Of a stretch of DNA of 64,000 nucleotides, positions 11,124-63,026 are shown piece by piece; the first letter of the stretch is position 1, and each line of letters begins with the position of its first letter. Where the stretch lies: assembly GCA_008933995.1 (NCBI GenBank), contig WARS01000011.1:10135516-10199515 (forward strand), read 5' to 3'. A program made the translations under genes and the position numbers. Below the pieces are notes generated by a model. That model did no database searches. It was given only the letters and a program-made list of their open reading frames with translations, and was not told the origin of the DNA. Source of the stretch: Datnioides undecimradiatus. Taxonomy: Eukaryota; Chordata; Actinopteri; Lobotiformes; Datnioididae.

Positions 11124-14100
11124 GTGTAATCACAACAGTGAGGGATGGACAGTCACTGTAAAAGGGAAATCAATAGAGCTATCTATTTGTCGTAAACCAG
11201 GCCAGCATGATTTTTCTCCATTTTTCCTCTGCTGCCATACTTTTTCCTCTCCAGCACAATATGGCAGGCCCTCATTTTTCAGTAAAAGCATTATGTCTGC
11301 CATTTTGTGAAATTGCAAATAGCTTTTGTACATGCACTTTCTTTGCATATGTTTCTGTGGGTAGGGACGCTTCTTTTTATCACCTCCTGGGGCCCAGGGT
11401 GTTTTATAAGGGGGAGAGTGGTGAGGGGAGCCGTAGGGGTGCACGACAGCTTTTTGTGGGTGTGCTTTGCTTTTGTTGGCTCTTAATCTGGTTCTTCTCT
11501 TGGTGCCGGCCTTTTCAGAGAATTTGAGCCGGAGCGAAGAGAGGCCTCGTCAGCTTTTCCTCACCCATTCCCTTTTGTGTCTCACCCAAAACTGAAAGGC
11601 CCTGTCTTGAAGTGTTGTCAGACCAGAAAACAAGAGTAAGTGACATGTGACAAGGACACAATGCTTGGATGGGCCAGCCAAAGTAAGTGGCCCCATCTGC
11701 TGTGGCCGATTTCTTTTCTGCCGCCTGTCTGCCACCTCAGGTGAGAGGGGCCAGGGAGTGAGGACTGTGCCGAGATGGCGGTGCCTGCCAGGCAAAACAG
11801 TTGGCATGGCTGGGATGGCGCGGCCGGCCTTGCGCTCGCTGCGGCACGCTTTCAGCTTGCCTTTGCACAAGCGCAGGTTATCCGTCACTCATCAGGTTTC
11901 CAATGCCTCATCACTTTCCCATGGTGTACACACATTCAGCGCAGGACGAGAGTGTCAGCATGTAATGAAAGGTTTGATTCATGGAGGGCGACAGAGGCGG
12001 AGGTCATGGAGCTCCTCCAGATATGATCCTGACTGATGCTGATGGGGGAGCGTTAAGATGGGGGCCATAATTAAATGTCCTTGTGCCATCATCAAGTCCC
12101 TTAGTCGTAGCCATAGACTGTCCTCTCATGTTCAGAGCTTATCATCCACACCGACATGTATCTGATATTGATCTCAGTGTTCAACACAGTTTGAGATAAA
12201 TTATTCTAAACTAAAGCAGAGCCCCCTAAAAAACCTATTGTCAGAAATTTTACATTACTTTTTTTTAGAATAGTAAAATTCTGATGCAATATCATGCATG
12301 AATAAAGGCGGGAAAAATTAACATATATAATTAAATTCCTGAATAATTCAGAGGAATGTTGTTGAATAAACCATGCAACGAATAAGACGTCCACTGTAAT
12401 AAAATTCTTTTGAAATATCTTGTAAGCACCATTTCAAGATCAATAATACTCATCACAGAGTGCATCAATGAAACAAAAATATGTTGGGACAAAACACAAC
12501 AAACTAGACTGTTTGCATACGGAGCATCAAATATTTATTGAAACTCAATTAGATGAATTTGAAAAGAAGATCATATGTTTCCAACAAATCATGTCATTCT
12601 GTTCAGAAAGTAAAGTAGAAAAAAAAAAGTTACATCTACAGAGAAGAAAGCAGAAGTGCTCACAAAAGCTTTCGGTGATATTATACATTGACATTTGTGC
12701 TGATCGCATTGTGCACATTTTGTTGAATCTGCTTTATTAGAGAAATGCTGGGGTTCCCCCCCCCCCCGTTGCTATTAATTTGTGTTTCTGTGGGTGTGCA
12801 GCACGAGAACAGAGGGATGTGGTTAACCCATTGTGAAGTTAGCCGTCATCATTAAGATTCTACAGATAACAGGCATGCGGATTTCTACTGCTCAGCATTA
12901 TAGGATCCCAGACATCAAAGGCAGGTTTTCATTCTACTGTGTCTGCAGCAGGGTGAAGAAAGAAGGGGAAAAAAACACAGGAGATATGGAGTCAGAAAAA
13001 TAAGGCAGATTGGGAGAAGAGAGGGAAAGCATGTATACGTACCCGCGCCAGTCAGGTGACACAATGCTCTATAATGTGTTTGCGGCCACAGAGGGTCCCT
13101 CCTGCATAGTTAGCTCCCTGCTAAATTGGCGTCCTCTCTGATTAAGTGGCACGGTCCTTAATAACACCGGGGCTGACTGCAGGTTGGTTCACTTTAAAGA
13201 TCAAGTTCATTTCTCACCGTGGTCATTAAAGTGCAGGTCTGCGTAATTCAAATCAATTCACTTCTGTATCATCTGGGTTTTTTCTCCTCTATTTCATGTA
13301 GCAACACTGTCAGCTTGTGTGTTCACGTAGCTTATTATATCTAATCAGTGCAAAGGTACCGTAAATAATATTTTTTCTTTGTACACATCTTGTAATACTA
13401 TTTCAAGTTCTATTACACAGATATTACAATGAAGTTCGCCCTTAATTCAGATTACATTCTCTTTCAGCGTGGTGCCATTATGTTTTTGCCATTACATCAG
13501 AATGAGCTGTTCCACAGTGAGAGTATTGAATGTACAAGAGAGAGAAATATGCTGTTCTCCAGTATTGTGCTGGATTACAGAATCAAGGTCGACTCACAAG
13601 ACACAGAGCAGCATTATCCCTTAATCCTGTGTTTTGGTTTCAAATAGCCTTTTTACACCTAATCTTCACAAGTAAAATGACAAACATGAATACTGAGGTA
13701 GGTATTTAAATGTGCATTACCTGCAATGTTAAGGTCAAAGGCTTATGCTGACTTAAAGTGGCTCTGTATTTTGTGAAAGAACAGACGATCATGTGTTTGC
13801 CACTTATTTTGTTGCGGCTGTATTACAGAAGACTAGGGAGTCTTGTGATGAAATTCCCTCAGGCAGTTTCAGATGGATAAGTCTGGGAACTTTTCATCCA
13901 AACTATGAATCATTTCTTGTTTGTCTTGTTTGTTTTTCTTTTTTTTCCTCTTTTTGCTTTTACACTGTAATATTTTGAATGAGGATGCGATTTCCCCCTT
14001 GCTTTAACCTCTCACCAAGTTTCATTTGGCCTGCTGTACTTGGGCAGTGGGAGGACAAGCTCCACTGAGTCAACAGATATAGTGAGTACAGCAGTTACAG

Positions 14101-17100
14101 CACCGAGGCAGTGTATCCCCTTGACCAGGCTGGTCTTAGTGTGTCCGTCAGGCTCAGCTGTGGCAGAGCTGGAGGAAACTTAAAGGTGCTGTGAAAGACT
14201 AAAAGTGGGCCAGCCGCTGCTGCCTCCTGTTGACCTACCTTGTTCAGAGGGTCCAGGTACAGACTGATGACAGGACTCCTCCTCAGCGGACCACATTACT
14301 AATGTGTGAGGGTGCAAGAGGAGCACACCCAGTGATGAATCACTCCCCTGCACCCATGGCATCCTCATAAGTCAAGAGTAAAAGTGTTGAGAGTGCGCTC
14401 AGTAAAAGAGCTCCTTCGTCCCGTCCACTACAGAGAAACTCCATCCAGGCCCTGTGGAAGAGGGGAAGGGGGAAGGCTAAGTGGTGCACATCGCGTATAG
14501 CCTGAAGATCTCCTTCAATCTTGAGGAAAACATTAGTCCCTCCAGTGGGTCACTTGTATTTATAAAGCTCATATAACTTAGGAAAAGTTACTTTCATGCT
14601 TGAACAGAGCTGCTTTTTAATAAATGAGAGTAATCTATATTGCGTTGATCTGGACCGCCTCACCGGACCAACTGCATTACCTGGAGTCACAGAGAGAACA
14701 TTAAATATGTGTTAGTTTAAGCTAAAACAGTTTTCTTCTCAGGGTCTCTGCTCCGAGCAGTCACAGGAAAAAAGGCTCTGCCTCATTATTCAATTTGGTG
14801 TTTCAATAGAGGGAATAATGGTGAAATTGTTCAGCCTAAAAGCAGAGGAAATATCGGGTAATTTAGAAGTTTTAAAATAGATATTTCCCTTATTGAAAAC
14901 AAATTTAATGATGAAAATCTTGTGAATCACAGTTTTTGTCTCTGTTTTCTTCTTTTCTTCTAGCCTTAAGCCAGAAGGTTAACTATTTTAGTTTACACGC
15001 CTACCTCCCCCCAGAGCTGATGTCGAGCTATATTGGTGATGTTGGGGGAGTGTGTAAGTTTGACGCCAGGTAATACATCACACACTCCGGGGGGTCTCCC
15101 TGGTATGCTCCTCAATAATGAAGTTCATTCGTTAACTTCTCCCTCAAAGGCCAAGTTCCCCTGCTGCCCTTTTCAACAGCCATCGCAACTCTTACCAGAG
15201 TCACCCTACCAACAGGAAAAAAGAAAAAAAACACATCATCATGCTTTTCCCCTTGACAGGCTCAGTGGTTGCCTTTTGCAGGGCATGAAGAATAAGCAGG
15301 TCCATTACCAATCCCTCATGCCTGGTTATAGCCATAATTATCACAGGGAAAATGACCTGCTCTGTTTGGTTTGCCGTAGAGGAGCTGCTCCTTCCTAATC
15401 ACCTCCTCCTTTCCCTCCTGTCGTCCTCATGCCATGGAGATGGAGCTGGTTTTGGGGGAGTCTTGCCAGTTCATTAGAATTCACAGGGTTCCACCTCCCT
15501 GCCTAGCCAGGCTAAGCCTCTCACACAGGCTGCCATGCCTGCGATAATCTCCCCTCCTCGTTCTCTTTCGCTCCTTCTCTCTCTATCCTCCTATCCCCTT
15601 CCTTTCTGTTCCCAAAGGCAGCTTCGCACAAAAGAGATGCAGTGCAATTCATTGTTAAATCTGATTTCTATTGATCTATTGAAAAATTGTTCTGCGTGAT
15701 ATATGATAGCGCTCCAGCAGTGCTGATGATCTCTTCTTACCACTCCCCTTTCATCTGATAAAGCAGATAAATAAACTGATTTATTCTAGTCAGTCTTTGT
15801 AGAATGTATATTTTTTCCAAGGGTGTGTCAATCAATTGAACATCCATTTCCAGCGGGCAGTGGGTAAACACTTTTGTTGCCTCTGAAGTGCCCAAAGACA
15901 GAAAGAAATGGCCTGGCAATCCACTTAGTTTAAATCTAGCAGAGAAATAACAGCAGCAGCTAAACTGCCACTAAACAAAATAGAGACTGAAAAAGCAGCT
16001 GAGGGCGTTTGATGTTTTCCATTGAAGTAGTGTAGCGCTTATCATATTGTTCACAGCCTCTTGTCACCACCCCACTCATACCTGCAAGGGGTCATTTAAA
16101 GGGGTTGCATGCATGAAAGTCTGCTTGAAACGCTGCAAAGTTTGGTCAGTCCATGCAGGACAAATTGGCTTTGCTGCCATGGTGACACAGTGCTTGTAAT
16201 TTTTTTTTCTTTTTTCTTTGAAAAAACATTTGATTCAATTGATTTGGAAATACCAGTGGCTTGTATTTTTGTGTTTGTTCCAAAAAGATTTAGATTTAGC
16301 TCTATAAATAACCGTGGCAGTAAAACAAAAGGCTATAGCCTTGTCAACCATTCACTATAAGTACTGTGTTGTTGATTCTGATTACATGACAGTTGACAGG
16401 TGTACACTTCACCTATGTAGGAATGATATGCTTTCATGTCTCTTCCTTTTGACCCTGCTGTTCTATAAATATTGTGCTTGTGTATAAGTGTATTGAGTGA
16501 CAGATAGAGTGAGAGAGACAATAGTGCTGAGCTGGCCCTGGGGCTGCTGTGCATATAAAGGATGAAGGGCAGTGTATAGAGTCACTATTATGGAGTCATC
16601 TGATCAGAGTGTAAGATTGTAAAAAGCATGAGACTTACCTACAGCTGCCACCTCGCTAGACTAGACCCACTGTTCTGCTCTGTGGAAAATTCATTAGCCG
16701 TAATGAGTTAACAGCATTTCCTGTAGCTACACATTATACGGTAAAACCCAGGCACAGCAGCGGCATGTAGTGTGTTTTAAAACTCTCACTGCTCTTATTT
16801 AAACTTGTCTTTAAATGCAACCCTCTGCAGTCCTGTGGACATAACCCAATAGTGTCCTCTATTTTCACTGAAATAGATATTCCCTTTGTTGTCTGTGTGA
16901 TTTATTGAAGTCTTCCCACAAGTGGAAGCCCCCAGGAAATTGCCTGGAATGGCCCTAAATTGGTTTATGATTGTGTGGTGTGGGCCGGTGCTGTTATGGT
17001 TCTAATATTATGCCCTCCACTCCTTGGCATCTATATTAAATTGATCTGTATTGTTTTCATGGAGTGCCTGTTGCAGCTTGTTAATTCTACCTGTGCTTCG

Positions 17101-17122
17101 GGCTGGTGGTGCGGTTTTCAAA

Positions 17123-17300
17123 CACCCAGGTGGCTCTGTGGTGGAATATAAGCCTCAACTCTCAAAAGTACCTCACAACAAGATTGGGACACAAAAATAA
17201 GGAGGCCCATAACTGTTTATCCTGTTGGGGTCAAAGGCCACAGAGTGCAACTGCATGCAGACCACAGTGTGGGTTTGAATTGTCCAGAGCTGTAAGAGTT
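17123..17300 (+). mobile_element. Probable tRNA-derived SINE, diverged
   Basis: A pol III A-box-like segment (ggtggctctgtggtgg, from 17129) is followed about 130 nt later by a B-box-like gggtttgaattgtcc (17270-17284). The spacing is longer than in a tRNA, so an insertion inside the head or a composite element is needed. The intervening wording (acctcacaacaag, aggaggcccataac) resembles SINE copies I have seen in fish introns, but I cannot name the family. Confidence 0.4.
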
Positions 17301-18034
17301 AACATGGATCAGCTGCATGGTGAGTATGTGCGTGGAATGGCTACTGACAGACTGCTAATGAGGCCATTATCAGCTCTGGTCCTCTCCTCTCCTCCTGGGG
17401 CACCAGTGGATGCTCTGCACCTCATCTCAATTGAATTCCATTCCACAGGGCTTGTTTACAGTAAATACATTTGCTTCAATTAATCCAAGAGGAGTGTGAG
17501 ACACATGACCGGGCTGGTCTAAAGGCACAAATTTGGTGTGTTGTGTCTGGTTCAGCTCAGCACCATGTAATATGTTGACAGAAGTCACTACCACGATTTC
17601 TCTTTCATACTGAGGAGTTTAAAGAAATTATTCACTCGAATGATGCTGTCGCTGGCCACATGTCAGTGATCACCACATTATTGTGTGCAGATATTCGACC
17701 ATCAGTGCGTTTGTGGCTTAATCAATGCCCTAATGAACAAGTATCAGCATGGTATTGGCATAATGTCACTGGTAATGTGGAGCAGTCAAGGGAGAGTGTG
17801 ATCAAGAGCAAATGAAGCAGCTTTGCTCGAAACATTTCTCCATAGGGAGGCTGGGGCTTTTAAGCACAATTATATACAGTTAGAGGCACTATACTGGTTG
17901 TGGAGCTGCAGCAACATTGGTTATTATTTTTATGCTCTTCTTGAAGTATTGCTTTGCTAGGATTACAAAAATCCTCCAGTGACAGAGAGAGAGTCCACAG
18001 TCCAAAGGAAAGGCGTTTTGCTCAGAGTGATCAG

Positions 18035-18200
18035 TTTGTTTAAGGGGCAATCCATGCCTTTATTAGTTCTCATCGGGTTAGAGGTTCCAGGAAACGGAAA
18101 GAAGGAACACACGCAACAAAAATCCCCAGCCAGATCTGAACCACGGATGTGGTTCATGGTTAGTGTAAAAATGAGAAATAGAACCACCACATCTCTGTCC
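18035..18200 (-). mobile_element. Probable SINE, minus strand, with aataaaggca tail
   Basis: Read on the minus strand it has a B-box-like ggttcagatct near 18132-18142 after a region with an A-box-like taaccatgaacc, then a body ending in ctaataaaggcatgg (about 18053-18067). An aataaaggca-type 3' tail is common in spiny-rayed-fish SINEs. The ends are approximate. Confidence 0.45.
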
Positions 18201-18282
18201 ACACAAAGTGTCCAAGTTACTCTGGATGATCTGCAGAACTGTCAACAGTTTTCTTTGTTACACAGGAACTGATGGTAGAAAG

Positions 18283-18284
<2 letters not shown>

Positions 18285-18332
<48 letters not shown>
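18285..18332. repeat. (GT)n microsatellite
   Basis: 24 GT units, uninterrupted, ending at gcgtttg. Confidence 0.95.
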
Positions 18333-18334
<2 letters not shown>

Positions 18335-19664
18335 TTGTAATTTAACACTTTAATGTGATAGAGACAACAAATTTGGTAAATCAACTGTTGGTGACCATAG
18401 AGATCTCGTTAGACCTTTAGTTCACAAGAAGTTCTGTGAAAGCAGACTTTTTTCCTGTGCCATATTAAATCTGGTGAGACATTTTTATAGGTTTCACTTT
18501 TCCATTGTTAGAAGTAGACATTTGGTTGTTTGTAATTCTCCCTACCTGCAGGGATTTCTTTGAGAGCTTCACTTTTTCACCACATACTGTAGATTGTAAG
18601 CAGACAAAACATGCGCTCCTTCCAACTCTCCTGACGCTCAAATCGTAATATGGATGTTATCCTCCTCTCTGATGTTCTTGGATAACCAGCCGACAGACTC
18701 AACCCCTGCTATCAGGTTTTGTTTTATTTTTCCCTTAACTATAGCTCAGTGTTAAGCCACGGTCTGTCGAGCCACCATTTGGTTCTAGACAAACTGATAC
18801 AGCAGCCAGTTTCTGAGACACGACCACAGATAGTGGCAGTTAAACATGTTCCTGCGTGGGCCTTGGCCCTGACTCATCTGGTGAACTTTGAAGATCTTGT
18901 GGGAAGACGCCAAACACTGAAATGAGACAAGTGCGCTGCCTCTGACATTACATTGTTTTGAATAGTTTACCAGGGCCTGTCTTCACATAGTTTGTATCCT
19001 AGGCACGCTCCATTTGATGCTATCAGCCTCTGAATGATATTTTCTTCATTAGACGGCGTGCAATAAGAGACCAGTGTTGACACAACGTGCGTTAATGTGT
19101 TTAGTGTCTCTAATGGATCATAGAGGTCCTAATGAAACATTGTCATGGGAAGATTTATTTATGTTGCAAGCTGCTGAGTCCTCATTTCCATTTTATATGT
19201 GATTAGAAGAACCTTTATTCAATGAACAGAGCACAATAGACAGTGTTGGATGAATATAGATTTTTGGGATGTAAAACAGGAATAAATAAATAATCAAACT
19301 GTATCTTACACTTGCATTGTGAATATGAAATTCTTGCCCCGTGGAAGCGTCATAGGTCTGTGGCACAGAAACAGTGATGTTATTAATTTCAAACAACTGT
19401 AGAGAATATGAAATGAGCCTCCAAATTTAAAATATGGTGGTGTAAAAAAAAAAAAAGGAAATTTCCTTTTAATTTCTAGATCTCAAATACTGCAGCTCCT
19501 GAAACCGAAGCTGTATGATGTTTGTCTTGTAGATGATATGAGAGCCAGCTTATTCATGGAAATGCCAAATGCAACATGGTTATTGGCCAAGGCTGGATTG
19601 CACTAAAACCAGAATATTGTATCAGAGAGAGGCAGCTGGTTAGGAGTCAGAACAGATTATCATA

Positions 19665-19796
19665 TGAGAGAGGATGAGCGAGGAGAGGGGGAGGAGAGAC
19701 AGAGACAGAGAGAGCGAGAAGTAGGGACTGGAATGGGAAGCAGGGGGCGAGAGCGAGGGGCACAGGAGGGTGAGAAGGAGAAATGATAGCGAGAAA
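19665..19796. repeat. Purine-rich GA/GGGA tract upstream of the isoform-4 promoter
   Basis: About 130 bases of nearly all-purine + strand (gagagagg, gggggagg, gagcgaggg). It lies roughly 0.9 kb upstream of the isoform-4 start and could act as a GAGA-type or triplex-forming element. Function is inference. Confidence 0.6.
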
Positions 19797-20199
19797 CTCA
19801 TCGCCCGGTCGCTGTGGGGTGGAGGGGATCATCCAAACCCTTCCGTCACTATCTCCCCTTCTTCACCTGTCAAAAAGAAAGTGAGAGAGAGAGAGGGGCA
19901 TGTGGGTCCTCTGAGAGGTCAGGGGAAGAAGCTGAGGCTCCACTCATCTTCTCTCCGTGCAGGGCCCACCGCTGCTCGCAGACATCTGGCCTCACACTGA
20001 TCACTCATATCTACAGACAGGGAGGAGGAGAAGGAGTGGAGCGCTTCGATCTTTGAGCCACAGAAAAATTACACATCCCCTCTTATCCATCCTCTCCACT
20101 TCTCTCTTTTTTGCTCCCTCTTTCTATTGTTTCCTCAGCTCTGTTTCTCCATCGCTCCTCTCTCATCCCTGTCTAGCCTTTTATCCCCTCTTTGACTTT

Positions 20200-20648
20200 T
20201 TTTCTTAGCCCTGACATTGCACCATTTTAAAAAGCAGAAAACCAAGAGAGTAGAGGGGTTTGCAGAACAAGACCGTGACAAAAAAAAAAATGGTGTCTGC
20301 TCAAACTGGTTCTGACTTTATCCTTGCACTAAAAAGATAAGCCACAGAAGATAGCGAGAGTGTGCTGTGTCTAGCAAGCCGGTATACAAGGCTCTGACTG
20401 CAATCAGTGGGAAGAGGGCCAGCTTCCCTGCCTGAGCTCTCAGCGCCCCTACTGGCTGCATGCTGTGCCAATCAAAGGCTAGTGGGTGGGGAGCAGTCAG
20501 ACATGAACACTGATGTCACAGTCACATGGATTCTGGTGTGGTCATGCTCGGAGGCTGAGAGACAGAGCTGTGCTGGCCAGCTGCTGCTGAGACAGCAGTG
20601 GAGGGCTTTGCGCTGGTGATAGTTGTTCTCTTATGGACTCGAAGCTTA
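20200..20648 (+). promoter_or_regulatory. rora: Putative internal promoter and 5' UTR of the isoform-4 transcript
   Basis: Position, directly upstream of the isoform-4 start codons, implies a promoter or 5' UTR here; the transcription start is not visible. Visible elements are a CCAAT box (ccaatcaa, 20468-20475), a GT-box (gggtgggga, 20484-20492) and a CRE-like TGATGTCA (20511-20518, one mismatch to TGACGTCA). The last 250 bases are richer in GC than the surrounding intron. No convincing TATA box is seen. An in-frame TGA at 20556 lies in the presumed leader. Confidence 0.5.
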
Positions 20649-61174
<40,526 letters not shown>

Positions 61175-62078
61175 CAGCCCTGCCAGGTGCCAGTGTGCCC
61201 ACCGTAGGGGAATGTGGAGGAGGAATCTGAGACACTTTATTGGTGCCCTGCACAAACCAGAGCGGACAGATGGCACGCTGTTCAACTTCTTCTTTTACAT
61301 TGGAGGGGAGGGCTTAGGGAGTTGATGCTCAAGGTTTACTTTATTGAATTTAGTTCTCTTTTGAAGACTTGTGGGACCCGACACCCCATGGGACATGAAG
61401 AGGAGATAGGGACAAATAATTTCCCTCTGGTTGAACTTGACCCTCTTTTGCGCATTTCTAACATGGAACTCTGATTCACTTTATGCATTTTCACCAGTAT
61501 TTATTGCATCAGCATTTTCATGGTTTATCTGCATTCTGACTTGTAATCATTTGACCAATTAATGAGTCACTTTTGGATTGCAACAAGACATTTTCAGTAT
61601 TATTTTTCAGGTTACACTCATAAAACAATTTTGGTCTTTTCACATTCAAACTTTGAAAAGGTCTTATCTCTATCTGCTTCATAAGCTATATTTCCAGAAA
61701 CAGAAATGAACAGCTGATAAATGCGCAAATTTTAGTCAAGTTCAGCCATTTTTCTCTTGTGTTGAGTCGTATCTTTTGAACGCAGTTCCTGGAATGAAAA
61801 CTCACTGCGACTTTGAGGGGAGGGTCTGTCGGCATGGTGATGCAATCGGCACCTCTCTGTGGACAATCGTTTAAAAAAGAAAAAAAAGAAACATAGAATT
61901 CTGGTAATTCTAATGAAAACGCAATGATTTTAGCTGTCAAAGACTCCATCCACCATTGTTGCATAGTGAAATCATGTAAGGCCATCTGCTATTAATCCTT
62001 CTCTGGACAGGTGCCCTGGCGAAGCACGGGGCACCAACACAATGAAAAGGGTCCATTCCACCTGTTTTATAATGTACT

Positions 62079-62086
62079 ACAGGGTA
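62079..62086 (+). promoter_or_regulatory. miR-10 family 8-mer seed match (ACAGGGTA) in rora 3' UTR
   Basis: ACAGGGTA is the full 8-mer complement to the miR-10 seed. It lies 0.9 kb after the stop, in the context tactacagggtatatgg. RORA is, from memory, a frequently predicted miR-10 target in vertebrates, which raises the prior. Only the seed match is visible here. Confidence 0.5.
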
Positions 62087-62196
62087 TATGGTCATAAGTA
62101 CTTACTATACAGAAAAAAGTAATGTTTATAGAATCTATTTTAAATAACATGTATGATATTAGTAGTTAGACCATTCTTAATTGTTGAATTGATAAG

Positions 62197-62203
62197 GCAC
62201 TTT
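62197..62203 (+). promoter_or_regulatory. miR-17/20/93 family 7-mer seed match (GCACTTT)
   Basis: GCACTTT in the rora 3' UTR is complementary to the AAAGUGC seed. A 7-mer is expected about once every 16 kb by chance, so this is weak alone. Confidence 0.25.
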
Positions 62204-63020
62204 TATTTACACCTTTCTTTAATTTAAGACTTGTATATTTACCTAGTGATGTGTTGCATGTGCACAAGAAATACAAGTTGAACCATGGTCACAGAGGCTA
62301 GTCCTGGGAGCTGCAGAAGATACTGGTCTGGAAGTGTAAGGGCTGTCTGTTAGGACTGCTGGCGTGGCTGCTGCTTGGTGAACAAAGAGGCACGGATGAG
62401 AAGGCAGGTTAGAGAAGCTCTATCACCTGTTACCTCAACAACCGCCTGTCAGACACCTGTCAAAATGTAGCTCTGATACCCCTTTTAGTGAGTATGAACA
62501 CGTACAGCCAACAAACCATGTGGAGATGTTCCGGTTGTTCTCAATTTTTGTTGACAGACAAAAATTGAACAGCATTTGTCCAGATATTTGGTACTAATTT
62601 TTACTGTGGAAATCCTCACACATTGTATAAGGAAGAACATAAAAATTAAACATTATGGCAGCCAGATCTTTCAAATCAACACTGAATAGCCTTGAGGCCG
62701 GACTGGAAAGATCACACGCCGACTATAATCCAACTGTTCCATCTAGTGGAAGGTAAAGATACAGCAAGCAAGTGAACAAACCTAAGTCTGACAAACACGA
62801 GGTCTCACTGAAAAGCACATTTACGAACCACTGTAAAAGAAAAGTTTTAAGTGTTTTCTTCTTCTGTTGTTGTTGTTTTTGAGTGACTTTATCTGCCTTC
62901 TCACCACAGCCTCAGTCCAGCAATGCCACAACAGGACACAGAAGGAAACAGTGAAGGGAAAGTGAATATTCAAAGCCTTGTCTGGTAGTAAAGCTTCTAT
63001 TTTTGTAACATGTTTTGGTT

Positions 63021-63026
63021 AATAAA
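63021..63026 (+). promoter_or_regulatory. Candidate polyadenylation signal AATAAA
   Basis: AATAAA in the context ggttaataaactcatg, 1.85 kb after the stop codon. It is the only canonical hexamer I see in the 3' flank. A TG-rich stretch (tgttgtttgtatgat) lies about 75 nt further on, somewhat far for a classic downstream element. Use of the site is inference. Confidence 0.55.

Larger units (their letters stand above)
6413..20199 (+). other. Intron between the microexon and the isoform-4 promoter
   Basis: No coding exon recognised. It holds GT microsatellites at 7.2, 8.2 and 18.3 kb, CT-rich runs at 8.4 and 9.2 kb, two probable SINEs (17.1-17.3 kb and, on the minus strand, 18.0-18.2 kb), a short C-run near 12.76 kb and a purine-rich tract at 19.67-19.80 kb. 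AT-rich stretches at 12.2-12.75 and 13.3-13.7 kb show nothing specific. I looked for the N-terminal exons of RORalpha2/3-type isoforms and did not see them. Confidence 0.7.
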
